A program made the position numbers and the translations under genes. A stretch of DNA of 64,000 nt from Gammaproteobacteria bacterium (GTDB taxonomy: Bacteria > Pseudomonadota > Gammaproteobacteria > Burkholderiales > Burkholderiaceae_C): assembly GCA_018815325.1 (NCBI GenBank), contig JAHIYE010000010.1:1-64000 (forward strand), read 5' to 3'. The notes beneath the pieces were generated by a model that was not told where the DNA came from, ran no database searches, and saw only the letters and a program-made list of their open reading frames with translations. This document shows positions 18,408 to 26,904 of the stretch, piece after piece. The first letter of the stretch is position 1, and the number at the start of each line of letters is the position of its first letter.

Positions 18408-19952
18408 GTGAGTGCAGCCGATTATGTCATCCGGGTACTGTCTTCGCCGCTGGAGGTGGACGCCGCTCAGTGGAACACGCTGCTGGCACACCAGAGCCAC
18501 GCCACGCCCTTCATGCGCCACGAATACCTGGCGGCTTTGCATGCCAGCGGCAGTGCCAGCCCTGCCACCGGCTGGTCGCCACGGTTCATCACACTGTGGC
18601 AACGCAGCGGGGCCGACACACCCGTCAGCCAAGGCAGTGACGATACCCTTGTGGCCGCCTGCGCCCTGTACCTCAAGGACCACTCCTATGGCGAGTATGT
18701 ATTCGACTGGGCCTGGGCCAATGCCTATGCCCAGCACGGCATGGCCTATTACCCCAAGGCGCTGGTGGCCGTGCCCTTCACCCCCGTTCCCGGCACCCGG
18801 CTGCTCGCACGTGATGCGGCCACGCGAGAGACATTGGCAAAAACCCTGATCGCCTGGTCTGAGGGAGAGGGCCTGTCCTCCCTGCACCTGCTGTTCGCGA
18901 GTGACGAAGATGTTGCCGCCTGCACCAGCGCGGGCCTGCTGCTGCGCCATACGGTGCAGTTTCACTGGAAGAATGTGGCCCCCACGCTCGGCACTGGCGT
19001 GTCCTCACTGCCCCCCGAGGGGGTTGATTTTCCTGGGGGCGGCCCGGCGGAAAATCTGGCCCCCACGCTCGGCACTGGCATGTCCTCGCTGCCTCACGAG
19101 GGGGTTGATTTTCCTGGGGGCGGCCCGGCGGAAAATCTGGCCCCCACGCTCGGCACCGGCATGTCCTCGCTGCCTCACGAGGGGGTTGATTTTCCTGGGG
19201 GCGGCCCGGCGGGAAATCTGGCGCTTGGGCTTTCAACTGCTGGCTTGCGAGCACAAGCTGTGATGAAACCGTTCCGCGACTTTGACGACTTCCTTGCCAG
19301 TCTGAGCCAGGACAAGCGCAAGAAAATCCGGCAGGAGCGCCGCAAGGTGGCGCAGGCCGGCGTTCGCTTTCGCTGGTCGCTGGGGCGGGACATTTCGCCG
19401 CAGGACTGGGATTTCTTCTACCAATGCTACGAGCGCACCTACCTGGAGCATGGCAACGCCCCTTACCTGAGCCGCGACTTCTTCACCCGCATGGCCGAGA
19501 CCATGCCCGAGAACTGGCTGCTATTCGTGGCAGAACGTGACACCGATGGAAGGCCGCATCCGATTGCTACAAGTTTGATAGCTATTAGCGCATACAGGGA
19601 AAGGGCTGATGGCCAATTTGGCCATAAAAATCAAACAACGCCATCAGACCGCGTCGCTTATGGTCGCTATTGGGGTGCGCTGGAGCGGGTCGACTGCTTG
19701 CATTTCGAGGCCTGCTACTACCAGCCCTTGCAGTGGTGCATCGAGCATGGCTACCAGCGCTTTGAAGGTGGCGCCCAAGGCGAACACAAAATGGCGCGCG
19801 CCCTGTTGCCCGTCAAAACCACCAGCGCCCACTGGCTGGCGCACCCGGACTTTGCCGATGCGGTCGAGCGCTTCCTGCATCGCGAGGGCGAAGGGATATC
19901 GGGTTATCTCGACGAACTGTCAGACCGCAGCCCATTTCGCCAAACGCGTTAG
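18408..19952 (+). CDS. FemAB-like / GNAT-fold protein (DUF482, PF04339) enlarged by in-frame repeats
   Basis: A 514-residue protein of the DUF482 family, a GNAT-like fold related to FemAB peptidoglycan aminoacyl-transferases; its substrate is unknown. Conserved parts: PFMRHEYLAALHASG near residue 45, YGEYVFDWAWANAY, RKKIRQERRKV, YLSRDFFTRMAE, AYGRYWGALERVDCLHFE and EGGAQGEHKMARALLPV. The GTG at 18408 is chosen because CAGGAG lies just upstream. The protein is over 100 residues longer than expected. Residues 191-271 are three tandem 27-residue units (family B), and a family A repeat encodes about residues 387-405, next to AYGRYWG. Without these it would be near 413 residues. Divergent from nadE. 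Confidence 0.85.
   Translation: MSAADYVIRVLSSPLEVDAAQWNTLLAHQSHATPFMRHEYLAALHASGSASPATGWSPRFITLWQRSGADTPVSQGSDDTLVAACALYLKDHSYGEYVFDWAWANAYAQHGMAYYPKALVAVPFTPVPGTRLLARDAATRETLAKTLIAWSEGEGLSSLHLLFASDEDVAACTSAGLLLRHTVQFHWKNVAPTLGTGVSSLPPEGVDFPGGGPAENLAPTLGTGMSSLPHEGVDFPGGGPAENLAPTLGTGMSSLPHEGVDFPGGGPAGNLALGLSTAGLRAQAVMKPFRDFDDFLASLSQDKRKKIRQERRKVAQAGVRFRWSLGRDISPQDWDFFYQCYERTYLEHGNAPYLSRDFFTRMAETMPENWLLFVAERDTDGRPHPIATSLIAISAYRERADGQFGHKNQTTPSDRVAYGRYWGALERVDCLHFEACYYQPLQWCIEHGYQRFEGGAQGEHKMARALLPVKTTSAHWLAHPDFADAVERFLHREGEGISGYLDELSDRSPFRQTR
18978..19220 (+). repeat. Family B tandem repeat, three 81-bp units in frame
   Basis: Units at 18978-19058, 19059-19139 and 19140-19220, differing at only a few bases. 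Each encodes 27 residues (APTLGTG...EGVDFPGGGPA.NL). The core CTGCCCCCCGAGGGGG in unit 1 and the GGGGGCGGCCCGGCG tail match the intergenic units at 32032-32201. Units 2 and 3 have lost the perfect C6-G5 palindrome (CTGCCTCACGAGGGGG). Confidence 0.9.
19566..19622 (+). repeat. Family A repeat, copy 3, in frame inside the FemAB-like gene
   Basis: GCTAC...GATAGCTATTAGCGCAT, AAGGGCT at positions 36-42, then GGCCAATTTGGC. Read in the same frame as copy 1 (both end ...GQFG). It precedes the conserved AYGRYWG block and appears to add about 20 residues. Confidence 0.85.
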
Positions 19953-20051
19953 GCTGGCACAACCCCCATCTGCCACACCTTGAACACGCGAAGCCCATCC
20001 TGGCCAGCTGGACACAGCTTTGGCGAGTCAGGCGTAAGCGTTCAAACAGGC

Positions 20052-20501
20052 TTACGCAGGTCCATCAACCAGGCTTGGAGACAACTCGGCTCCAGCCGAG
20101 TTCAACGTGGCGTCAAGATAGCTGTAGCCTGATGCGACACAGCGAATGGCGGATGTCACCGTCCTTACAGAGCTGTTCTCGGTGAGATAGCCCGAAGCCC
20201 CCAGCATCAAGGCACGCAAGGCATAAATCTCATCGGCATACATGCTGAACAGCAACACAGCCTGTGTGGGTCGGGACAACCTGATTTGTTTGAGAAGCCC
20301 AAGCCCGCTCTTGTCCGGCAGGCCCACATTCATGAGCACCACATCAACCTTGATTTCTTGCAGCCTGTTCCAGGCTTCGGCCGCAGTGGACACTGTCCCC
20401 GCCACTTCAATGTCATCTGCCGAGGCAAGCATCAGGCACAGGCCCTGGCGCACCACCTTGTGTCCCTCGACCAGCAGCACTTGGATTTTTTGTTTATGCA
20501 T
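20052..20501 (-). CDS. Receiver-only pseudo-response regulator (phosphorylation site lost)
   Basis: A 149-residue stand-alone receiver domain. It is a close copy of the NarL-type regulator encoded at 23353-23994: hand alignment of the first 110 residues gives 70 identities with no gaps. The acidic pocket Asp12-Asp13 is Glu-Gly here (LLVEGH for LLVDDH), the phospho-acceptor Asp58 is Asn (VVLMNVG for VVLMDIG) and the conserved Lys108 is Glu (YLTENS for YLTKNS). Only Ser86 of the switch set is retained. The helix-turn-helix output domain is absent; a 25-residue unrelated tail ends the protein. The frame is intact, so it looks maintained. It may act as a phosphorylation-independent partner or decoy. 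Confidence 0.85.
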   Translation of the reverse strand: MHKQKIQVLLVEGHKVVRQGLCLMLASADDIEVAGTVSTAAEAWNRLQEIKVDVVLMNVGLPDKSGLGLLKQIRLSRPTQAVLLFSMYADEIYALRALMLGASGYLTENSSVRTVTSAIRCVASGYSYLDATLNSAGAELSPSLVDGPA

Positions 20502-20727
20502 GGTGTGTGGTCACGGACAGGGGCGATGGCACCAGCGCCTTTGCTGCGGCCAGGGCCACCACAAAGCGCCACGCCGCATTCGGGAGTTGGTCCAGTCGAT
20601 CTTGCAGTGCAGGCAAAGCCAACTGCACTTCCTCACCCATTGCTGGTTCACTCAAATTAGCACCTACTCCTGTATGCAAAGGCGTCATGAAATCAGGCTG
20701 CGTGCGGACTCTCGCACACGGGTGCAC
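20494..20727 (-). CDS. Possible small hypothetical protein overlapping the pseudo-receiver start
   Basis: A 77-codon frame whose TAA stop (20494-20496) lies just inside the ATG of the downstream pseudo-receiver (8-bp overlap), the geometry of translational coupling. An internal ATG at 20640 would give 48 residues (MGEEVQLALPALQDRLDQ...). No domain is recognised and the codons give no strong coding signal. It may simply be an untranslated leader of the regulator gene. Confidence 0.25.
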   Translation of the reverse strand: MHPCARVRTQPDFMTPLHTGVGANLSEPAMGEEVQLALPALQDRLDQLPNAAWRFVVALAAAKALVPSPLSVTTHHA

Positions 20728-21010
20728 ACCGAGACCCGCTCAGGCTGGCGAGAAAATAGCAGCCTCAAGTCTCAGAATGCGTTGATAGGCAAGATGCTAA
20801 AGATGACGCTGTGCCGTCGCCATCGCAAAATTCGTGAAAATTTTGAAGGGGTTAAGCGACAAACCGGTCGGTATGACATCCGTTGGGCCGGCGCCGCGCC
20901 AAACTGGTCTGGGGCACGCTGTGATGGGCAAGGTACCGCTCAGACACTGAGAGCGGCAGCCCACCTGCCTCACTTGTCAGTTGCAAGCTTGTGGGTCGCA
21001 ACTCCCTCTG
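20728..21010. other. Non-coding stretch without recognised features
   Basis: Together with the doubtful small frame before it, this separates the pseudo-receiver gene from the chemoreceptor (about 560 bp). No convincing gene, RNA or repeat was seen. It probably carries the promoter of the pseudo-receiver. Confidence 0.5.
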
Positions 21011-21036
21011 AAAATGCCCCTTAGCTTGAAGGGGCA
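21011..21036 (-). terminator. Intrinsic terminator downstream of the chemoreceptor gene
   Basis: Perfect 8-bp stem TGCCCCTT/AAGGGGCA with a 6-nt loop, followed on the minus strand by TTTTC. It lies 26 bp after the chemoreceptor stop, showing that the pseudo-receiver downstream is transcribed separately or by read-through. Confidence 0.85.
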
Positions 21037-21061
21037 GGAAAACGCCAGTCTTTGACCAGGC

Positions 21062-23050
21062 TTAGCGTCCAGGCTTCAATTCATTCTTGAGCTGAACCAC
21101 CGCTGTCGTGACCTTACTGGAGGCGCGCGAGAAATCGGTATTGCTGCCCAACTGCTGCTCGGCGACGTCATACGCCCCGCTGTTAATGGTTGCGGCCACC
21201 TTGCCCGCAGACTGGTGAAACTCGCGGTGCGCACCCAGCAAATGCATGAAGGAAGGCTTGCCGCCGTACTGGGATTGCCCAGCACCATGCATCCACTTGC
21301 CCAACTCACAGCAGTCATCCCGGCTGATGGTCTCGGCATCCAGCGTGTCTTTGTGCAGGATCGCCGTACGCAGCCTGGTCCGCCATTCCGCGTGGGCTTT
21401 GATCGCATTGTCGAGGTTGATGCCTGCGGAAGCAGCGCCTGAAGAATGCGTTAATTGGGCGACTGCTCGCATGGGCGCAGCAAGTTGCTGCTGCATGGAG
21501 GGTTCGCCGGCGGACAATTTGAAAACAGCCACGGTGCTGACAAGATCCTGCGCCTGCCCCTTGAGGCTGCTGGCCGCAGCGGCCATTTCTTCCACCAACG
21601 CAGCGTTTTGCTGCGTCACCTGGTCCATGCTGGTCACAGCTTCGCCTACCTGGGCGACTCCCTGGCTTTGCTCGGTGCTGGCTGCACTGATCTCGCCCAT
21701 GAGGTCGGTCACGCGCCTGATGGCGCTGACCACTTCGGTCATGGTCTCACCGGCCTTGTCCACCAATGCAGTGCCCTGCTCCACACGTTCGACACTGGCA
21801 CCGATCAGCCCCTTGATCTCCTTGGCGGCTTCGGCGGAGCGCCCTGCCAGGGAACGCACCTCAGAGGCCACCACGGCAAAGCCTCGGCCCTGTTCACCGG
21901 CTCGTGCGGCTTCTACCGCTGCATTGAGCGCCAGAATGTTGGTCTGGAAGGCAATGCCGTCGATCACACTGATGATGTCGCTGATCTTGCGTGATGAGTC
22001 GTTGATGCCCTTCATGGTCTCAACCACCTCATGCACAACCTCGCCGCCTTTGACAGCCACCGTACTGGCCGTCAAAGCCAACTGGTTGGCCTGACGCGCG
22101 TTGTCGGCGTTTTGCTTGACGGTAGAGCTGAGCTCCTCCATGGAGGAAGCTGTCTGCTCCAGCGCGCTGGCCTGCTGCTCGGTACGCGCACTGAGGTCGT
22201 TATTGCCTTGCGCTATTTCTGAGCTGGCCGTGGCCACACTCTCTGAGCCCTCGCGAACGCTTGAGACGACCTTGACCAGGCTGTCCTGCATGGCTGAGAG
22301 AGAAGTCAGCAACTGGGCCACTTCGTCCTTGCCTTCCGCACGGATGGTGTGGCTTAAATCCCCCTGGGCCACGGCATTGGAAACATCGACAGCCTGACTC
22401 AAGGCACGCGATATGCCACGGATCAGCGCCAGGCCAAACAGCACGGCAAACAGCACACCCAGGGCTATGGCAACGATGGTGACGATACGGATGGTGTTGA
22501 AGCGGGCATTTGAGGCTTCGTATTCTTCCTTGCCATACTGGAGTTGCAGTTTGAGCAGCTTGTTGATGCCAGCCCCCACCGGCTCATACAAGGGCTGGAC
22601 TTTTTCCAGCACGATTATTTCCGCAGCCCCCACATTGAAGGTTTTCAGGGCCGCAACTGCTGGCTTGACGGCTTCCTCTACAAATTTGATTCGATCCTCA
22701 TTGAATTTTTTGGCCACCTCAGCTTCTTCAGGGCGCATGTTCGTCGCCATATAGGCTACCCATAGCTCATTAACCTTCACAATATTGGCCTCTACCTTGG
22801 CCATGTTTGCATTGACAAAATCGGGGATCGGATTGGACAGGCTGGAGGCAATGGCCAGTCGGTTGTCCTGCAGCAGATTCTGAATCTCGGCAATCTGCCC
22901 CTCGGGCACGGCGTTATCTTCGTAAACGGATTTCAGTGCCCCGTTGGATTGACTGAGCCCGAACAGGCCAATGCCGCCAATCACAATCAGGAGAGCAGAA
23001 AGAAGACCAACCAGAATGGTCAGCCGAGTGGAAATCTTCAGATTGTTCAT
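21062..23050 (-). CDS. Methyl-accepting chemotaxis protein with C-terminal zinc-binding (CZB) domain
   Basis: A 662-residue chemoreceptor. Transmembrane segments at about 10-32 ([20 protein letters not shown]) and 190-212 ([21 protein letters not shown]) flank a four-helix-bundle periplasmic domain. A HAMP domain and the cytoplasmic signalling coil follow, with tip sequence [19 protein letters not shown] and [15 protein letters not shown]. The last about 115 residues form a CZB domain: [21 protein letters not shown] and HREFHQSAG supply the His/Cys zinc ligands, a module linked to sensing of zinc or oxidants such as hypochlorous acid in other bacteria. A probable FliA promoter lies about 180 bp upstream and a terminator downstream. 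Confidence 0.93.
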   Translation of the reverse strand: MNNLKISTRLTILVGLLSALLIVIGGIGLFGLSQSNGALKSVYEDNAVPEGQIAEIQNLLQDNRLAIASSLSNPIPDFVNANMAKVEANIVKVNELWVAYMATNMRPEEAEVAKKFNEDRIKFVEEAVKPAVAALKTFNVGAAEIIVLEKVQPLYEPVGAGINKLLKLQLQYGKEEYEASNARFNTIRIVTIVAIALGVLFAVLFGLALIRGISRALSQAVDVSNAVAQGDLSHTIRAEGKDEVAQLLTSLSAMQDSLVKVVSSVREGSESVATASSEIAQGNNDLSARTEQQASALEQTASSMEELSSTVKQNADNARQANQLALTASTVAVKGGEVVHEVVETMKGINDSSRKISDIISVIDGIAFQTNILALNAAVEAARAGEQGRGFAVVASEVRSLAGRSAEAAKEIKGLIGASVERVEQGTALVDKAGETMTEVVSAIRRVTDLMGEISAASTEQSQGVAQVGEAVTSMDQVTQQNAALVEEMAAAASSLKGQAQDLVSTVAVFKLSAGEPSMQQQLAAPMRAVAQLTHSSGAASAGINLDNAIKAHAEWRTRLRTAILHKDTLDAETISRDDCCELGKWMHGAGQSQYGGKPSFMHLLGAHREFHQSAGKVAATINSGAYDVAEQQLGSNTDFSRASSKVTTAVVQLKNELKPGR

Positions 23051-23227
23051 CGATGTATTGCCGTGTTAATGGTTTTTCTACTTCACAAGACAACATCCAC
23101 CATTGAAATGGACGTGTCCAGCCCCCAGAACTATTTCTCGATTTACGCGTAATAACGCAGGCCGTTGCATCATCGCAACCGGCTATTCCAGCAGGCTCGC
23201 GTAATCTGCATGCTAACCATCCTTAGG

Positions 23228-23254
23228 GTATCGGCCAATCAGGTGATCTACTTA
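23228..23254 (-). promoter_or_regulatory. Probable sigma-28 (FliA) promoter for the chemoreceptor
   Basis: On the minus strand TAAG (23254-23251), 15 bases, then GCCGATAC (23235-23228). This matches the sigma-28 consensus TAAA-N15-GCCGATAA at 10 of 12 positions with the exact spacing. It lies in the 302-bp gap upstream of the chemoreceptor; nothing else was recognised in that gap. Confidence 0.75.
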
Positions 23255-23352
23255 AGCATGTCAGCGCAATCAACGGCCAAACCCAGGCCCCACCCTTGTT
23301 TGCATACTCACTTTCGCAGACTGACTTGACTGTGCTTTGACCGCCAACCAGA

Positions 23353-23994
23353 CTAGACAAGTAGTCCGTTTTCCAGCGCGTAGCGCGCCAACTCGGCGTT
23401 GCTGCCGAGACCCATCTTTTCGAGAATCCGGGAGCGGTAGGTGGTCACGGTACTGGGGCTGAGGTGCAGCCGCTGCCCGATGCTGATCAGACTCTCGCCG
23501 CCGGCAATCAGGCGCAGCACTTCCAGTTCGCGGTTTGACAGCGCGTGATGCGATTGCATGTGCGGCCGCCCCACCATGCCGGCGAGTTGCTCCGTGAGCG
23601 CCGGGCTCACATACTTGCCGCCCGAAGCCGCCTTGCGCACCGCTGCCAGCACCACATCCACGGGGCTGTTTTTGGTGAGGTAGCCCGCCGCCCCCAGCTT
23701 GAGTGCGCGCACGGCGTAGATTTCTTCTGCGTACATGCTGAACATCAGCACGGCCAGCGTCGGCTTGTCAGCCTTGACCAGCTTGAGCAGCTCAAGCCCG
23801 TTCTTGTCGGGCAAGCCAATGTCCATGAGTACCACATCGTATTCATTCGCCTGCACCATGGTACGGGCTTCATCGGCCGTGGAAGCCTCGCCGGCTACCT
23901 CAATGTCTGGCGATGAGCCCAGCATGAGGCTCAAGCCATTCCGTACGACTACGTGGTCATCGACCAGCAACACCTTGATCTTTTCGTCAGCCAT
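23353..23994 (-). CDS. NarL/FixJ-type response regulator
   Basis: A 213-residue transcription regulator. The receiver domain has the complete set Asp12-Asp13, phospho-acceptor Asp58 (VVLMDIGLPD), Ser86 and Lys108. A LuxR-type helix-turn-helix at about 145-205 (LSNRELEVLRLIAGGESLISIGQRL...STVTTYRSRILEKMGL) follows. The start ATG at 23994 overlaps the last codons of the upstream kinase gene by eight bases, so the two form a coupled two-component pair. The frame is open 53 codons further upstream inside the kinase gene, but without homology. Targets are unknown; a degenerate copy of its receiver lies 3 kb downstream. Confidence 0.92.
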   Translation of the reverse strand: MADEKIKVLLVDDHVVVRNGLSLMLGSSPDIEVAGEASTADEARTMVQANEYDVVLMDIGLPDKNGLELLKLVKADKPTLAVLMFSMYAEEIYAVRALKLGAAGYLTKNSPVDVVLAAVRKAASGGKYVSPALTEQLAGMVGRPHMQSHHALSNRELEVLRLIAGGESLISIGQRLHLSPSTVTTYRSRILEKMGLGSNAELARYALENGLLV

Positions 23995-25186
23995 TGGTTT
24001 TTTGCAGCGGGCACTGAACAAGTACCACGGTCCCGCACTCCTTTCCCGGTTGAATACTGAATTGTCCGCCGAAATATTGGGCACGCTCACGCATGCCCTG
24101 CAAACCGAAAGAGCGGCGGCTCTGGAGTCTTTCGGCGGCGATACCCTTGCCATCGTCGGCCACTTCGATCACCACATTCCCGTCACGCTGTGTCGCATGC
24201 ACGGTCACATGGCTTGCTTCGGCATGACGCACCACGTTGGTCAGGGCCTCCTGCACGATCCGGAACAGCATGGTGCTGCATTCAGGGTTGATCTCCAGAC
24301 TGCTGGTGCTCTCGTCGACCTGAAAGTCACACGCCAGCCCGGTGCGGGCGGCTGTCTGCGAGACATACCATTCCAGCCCAGACCACAAGCCCAGGTGGTC
24401 CAGCACACTGGGGCGCAGATCCGTGATCACGCGGCGTACCGTATCGATCGCCGTGTTGGCCAGTCCGGTGGCATCGTCGAGGAGTTGCTGGGTCGTCTTG
24501 CCAGTTCTGCCCCCATGCTCCCCCATGACCGACAAACAGGCCTTGATGCCCGTGAGCAGGCTGCCCAGTTCATCGTGGATTTCGCGGGCAATCCTTTTGC
24601 GTTCATCTTCGCGAATGGTCTCCTGGTGCCCCACCAGTTCACGCAAGTCCTCACGCGCCAGACTCATGGCCGCCTCGGCATTTTTAAGCGCACTGACTTT
24701 GGCCTGAAGCTGCTGGTTGGACTCCAGCAGTTCATTGGTGCGCAGCATCACGAGTTCCTGCAACAGGGTTTTCTGTTCGTAAATCGCGCGCCGCCCACGC
24801 TGGACCGCGAGCAGATTCTCCACACGGGCCACCAGTTCGAGTCGGTCAAACGGTTTGGAAATATAGTCGCGGGCGCCGCTGGCAAACGACTGCAGCAAAG
24901 ACTCGCGCCCATGGTCAGCTGTCAAGACCAGAATCGGGGCCAGCAAGGGATCCTCAAGACCCGTCAACTGCTCCATCACCTCAAACCCGCTGAGGTGAGG
25001 CATGTTGATGTCCAGCAGAATCAGGTCTGCAGGCTGGCTGCGGTAGATGTTACGCGCTTGGCGCGAGTCCTCCAGCAACTCAATGTTCTTGTAGCCTTCG
25101 GCCCGCAGCATCATGTCCAGCAAGAGCAGGATCGTGGGGTCATCGTCAATGATCAGTATCCGATCATTCCTACCCTCAATGAACAT
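23987..25186 (-). CDS. Receiver-histidine kinase (HisKA_3 type) hybrid
   Basis: A 399-residue soluble kinase with no membrane span. The N-terminal receiver (residues 9-125) has Asp14-16, phospho-acceptor Asp59 and Lys111. A coiled coil at about 135-195 (ELLESNQQLQAKVSALKNAEAA) precedes the HisKA_3 dimerisation helix ERKRIAREIHDELGSLLTGIK with His204. A HATPase domain with N-box FRIVQEALTNVVRHA (Asn317) and G-boxes DDGKGI and FGLQGMRER completes it. Receiver-first kinases of this type take their input from another kinase or a cytoplasmic signal. It overlaps the start of the NarL-type regulator gene. No sensor gene is adjacent, so the input is unknown. Confidence 0.92.
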   Translation of the reverse strand: MFIEGRNDRILIIDDDPTILLLLDMMLRAEGYKNIELLEDSRQARNIYRSQPADLILLDINMPHLSGFEVMEQLTGLEDPLLAPILVLTADHGRESLLQSFASGARDYISKPFDRLELVARVENLLAVQRGRRAIYEQKTLLQELVMLRTNELLESNQQLQAKVSALKNAEAAMSLAREDLRELVGHQETIREDERKRIAREIHDELGSLLTGIKACLSVMGEHGGRTGKTTQQLLDDATGLANTAIDTVRRVITDLRPSVLDHLGLWSGLEWYVSQTAARTGLACDFQVDESTSSLEINPECSTMLFRIVQEALTNVVRHAEASHVTVHATQRDGNVVIEVADDGKGIAAERLQSRRSFGLQGMRERAQYFGGQFSIQPGKECGTVVLVQCPLQKTNG

Positions 25187-25412
25187 CGGGTCTCCTCAGA
25201 GGAACATGGCACGTATTGCGTACAGGGATAAACCTGCATCACGAAATTATTGACCAAGTCGGCCGGTTTCGCCATGGTTTGCGCGTCCCATCTGCTTCGA
25301 CCCGTTGTTTTGTCAGGGAATGGCTACTTGCCATGTCGGGGAAGACTGGCGCACGAGCGAGTCGCCGGGCATGAACGCCTGGCAGCAGGCGTGTGCTTGC
25401 AGAGTCCGCCCC

Positions 25413-25934
25413 TCAGACCGGCAGCGCTTGCTGCACGATCCCCATTTCAGCATTGCTCATCAGGGTGTCCATGTTCATTACGATGAGCATGCGGTCGCCC
25501 ACATTCGCCAAGCCGGTGATGAAACGCTCATCAATGGTGCTCTGGAACTGGGGCGCCGGACTGATCGCCTTGCGATTGAGCGTTACTACATCGGAGACCG
25601 AGTCCACGACGGCACCAATGATGCTGCCCTGCACATTGAGGATGATGACCACGGTGAACTCGTTGTACTCGACCTTCTCCAGCTCAAGCTTGAGTCGCAG
25701 ATCCACGATGGGCACGATCACGCCGCGCAGGTTGATCACGCCTTTGACGAAATGCGGGGCGTTCACCATCCGGGTGGGCTCTTCATAGGAGCGGATCTCC
25801 TGCACCCCCAGAATGTCGATGGCGTACTCTTCCTTGCCCAGACGCAGGCTCAGGTACTGCCCCGATGATGCGGCATCTTGTGCTGCCTGCTGGCTGTCAT
25901 CCCGGCTCATAACGGTATCGTGCATGGTTTCCAT
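25413..25934 (-). CDS. CheW-like chemotaxis coupling protein
   Basis: A 173-residue single CheW domain: QYLSLRLGKEEYAIDILGVQEI, then VKGVINLRGVIVPIVDLRLKL, the conserved NLRG-x-x-x-P-x-x-D-L-R core, and IGAVVDSVSDVV. CheW bridges chemoreceptors to the CheA kinase. It lies 226 bp upstream of the receiver-kinase gene on the same strand and near a chemoreceptor, but no CheA is present in the window, so it must work with a kinase encoded elsewhere. Confidence 0.93.
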   Translation of the reverse strand: METMHDTVMSRDDSQQAAQDAASSGQYLSLRLGKEEYAIDILGVQEIRSYEEPTRMVNAPHFVKGVINLRGVIVPIVDLRLKLELEKVEYNEFTVVIILNVQGSIIGAVVDSVSDVVTLNRKAISPAPQFQSTIDERFITGLANVGDRMLIVMNMDTLMSNAEMGIVQQALPV

Positions 25935-26142
25935 CTCGCTGGTTCTGTCACAGCGGTCAAGCTTACAGGGTCATCGCCACACTGGCGTTCCTGCTGTACG
26001 TGACCGCCTAAGTACGACAGTAAATACGGCAGGCACACCTGCGGATACAGGCGTGCCACTCAGGATGGATATCGGCACAAAATGGGCCGACTTGAATCAG
26101 GGCCCCAGATAAGGAATAAGGGGATAAGGCCCCGAAAGCGCT

Positions 26143-26679
26143 TCAGGCCAACGACTTCTCGTAGTTGGCGATGCCGTCGAGAATTTCCTTCTTCGCGGAC
26201 TCAACACCTTCCCATCCATGCACTTTGACCCACTTGCCGGGCTCCAGATCCTTGTAGTGCTCAAAGAAATGGGCAATGGTCTTCAGGCGCATCGGATTCA
26301 GATCTTCGGGCTTTTGCCACTGCGTGTAAATGGAAAGAATCTTGTCGGTGGGCACAGCCAGCACCTTGCCGTCCATGCCTGCCTCGTCTTCCATCATCAG
26401 GATACCGATGGCACGGCATGGCACCACCACGCCCGGAATCAGCGGCACCGGCGTGATCACCAGCACATCGACCGGGTCACCATCACCCGAAATGGTTTTG
26501 GGTACATAACCGTAGTTGGTCGGGTAGTGCATGGCCGTGCTCATGAAACGGTCCACAAAAATGGCGCCGGTTTCCTTGTCCACCTCGTACTTGATCGGAT
26601 CGGCGTTCATCGGGATTTCGATGATCACATTGAAAGCTTCGGGAACATTCTTGCCAGGGGTGACGTTATCCAGGGACAT
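26143..26679 (-). CDS. ppa: Inorganic pyrophosphatase (family I, soluble)
   Basis: Hydrolyses pyrophosphate in the cytoplasm. The 178-residue product has the family I signature DGDPVDVLV with its metal-binding aspartates, preceded by [13 protein letters not shown] and followed by [14 protein letters not shown] and [17 protein letters not shown]. The ATG at 26679 ([11 protein letters not shown]) starts the homology; an ATG 27 bases upstream is less likely. It is divergent from the membrane pyrophosphatase, 225 bp apart. Confidence 0.96.
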   Translation of the reverse strand: MSLDNVTPGKNVPEAFNVIIEIPMNADPIKYEVDKETGAIFVDRFMSTAMHYPTNYGYVPKTISGDGDPVDVLVITPVPLIPGVVVPCRAIGILMMEDEAGMDGKVLAVPTDKILSIYTQWQKPEDLNPMRLKTIAHFFEHYKDLEPGKWVKVHGWEGVESAKKEILDGIANYEKSLA

Positions 26680-26904
26680 GGTTGTTTCTTTGCGTAAGTA
26701 AGTCAATAACAGATCGGTATTAACCCTGATTTTACTTGCTCGTCACTTACGGGTCATCAGAAACCGCTCTTTTCACGTTACAGTCCGGCCGTTGGCCAAT
26801 CGTTCTGTCAGACCCTGAGGTTGAAACGCGACGAGGAAGCAACGCATCGGTGGCTCCGCCCCCTGCGTTGCCACCCTCAAGCGATACAACAAGAGGAGAT
26901 TGAT

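Noticed and set aside
18978-19220. CRISPR array
   Set aside because: Three direct repeats without spacers, lying in frame inside a protein gene, are a tandem duplication and not a CRISPR array.
20507-20785. 92-codon + strand frame upstream of the pseudo-receiver
   Set aside because: Ser/Ala/Arg-rich product without homology or a ribosome-binding site; it lies in the promoter region of a minus-strand gene.
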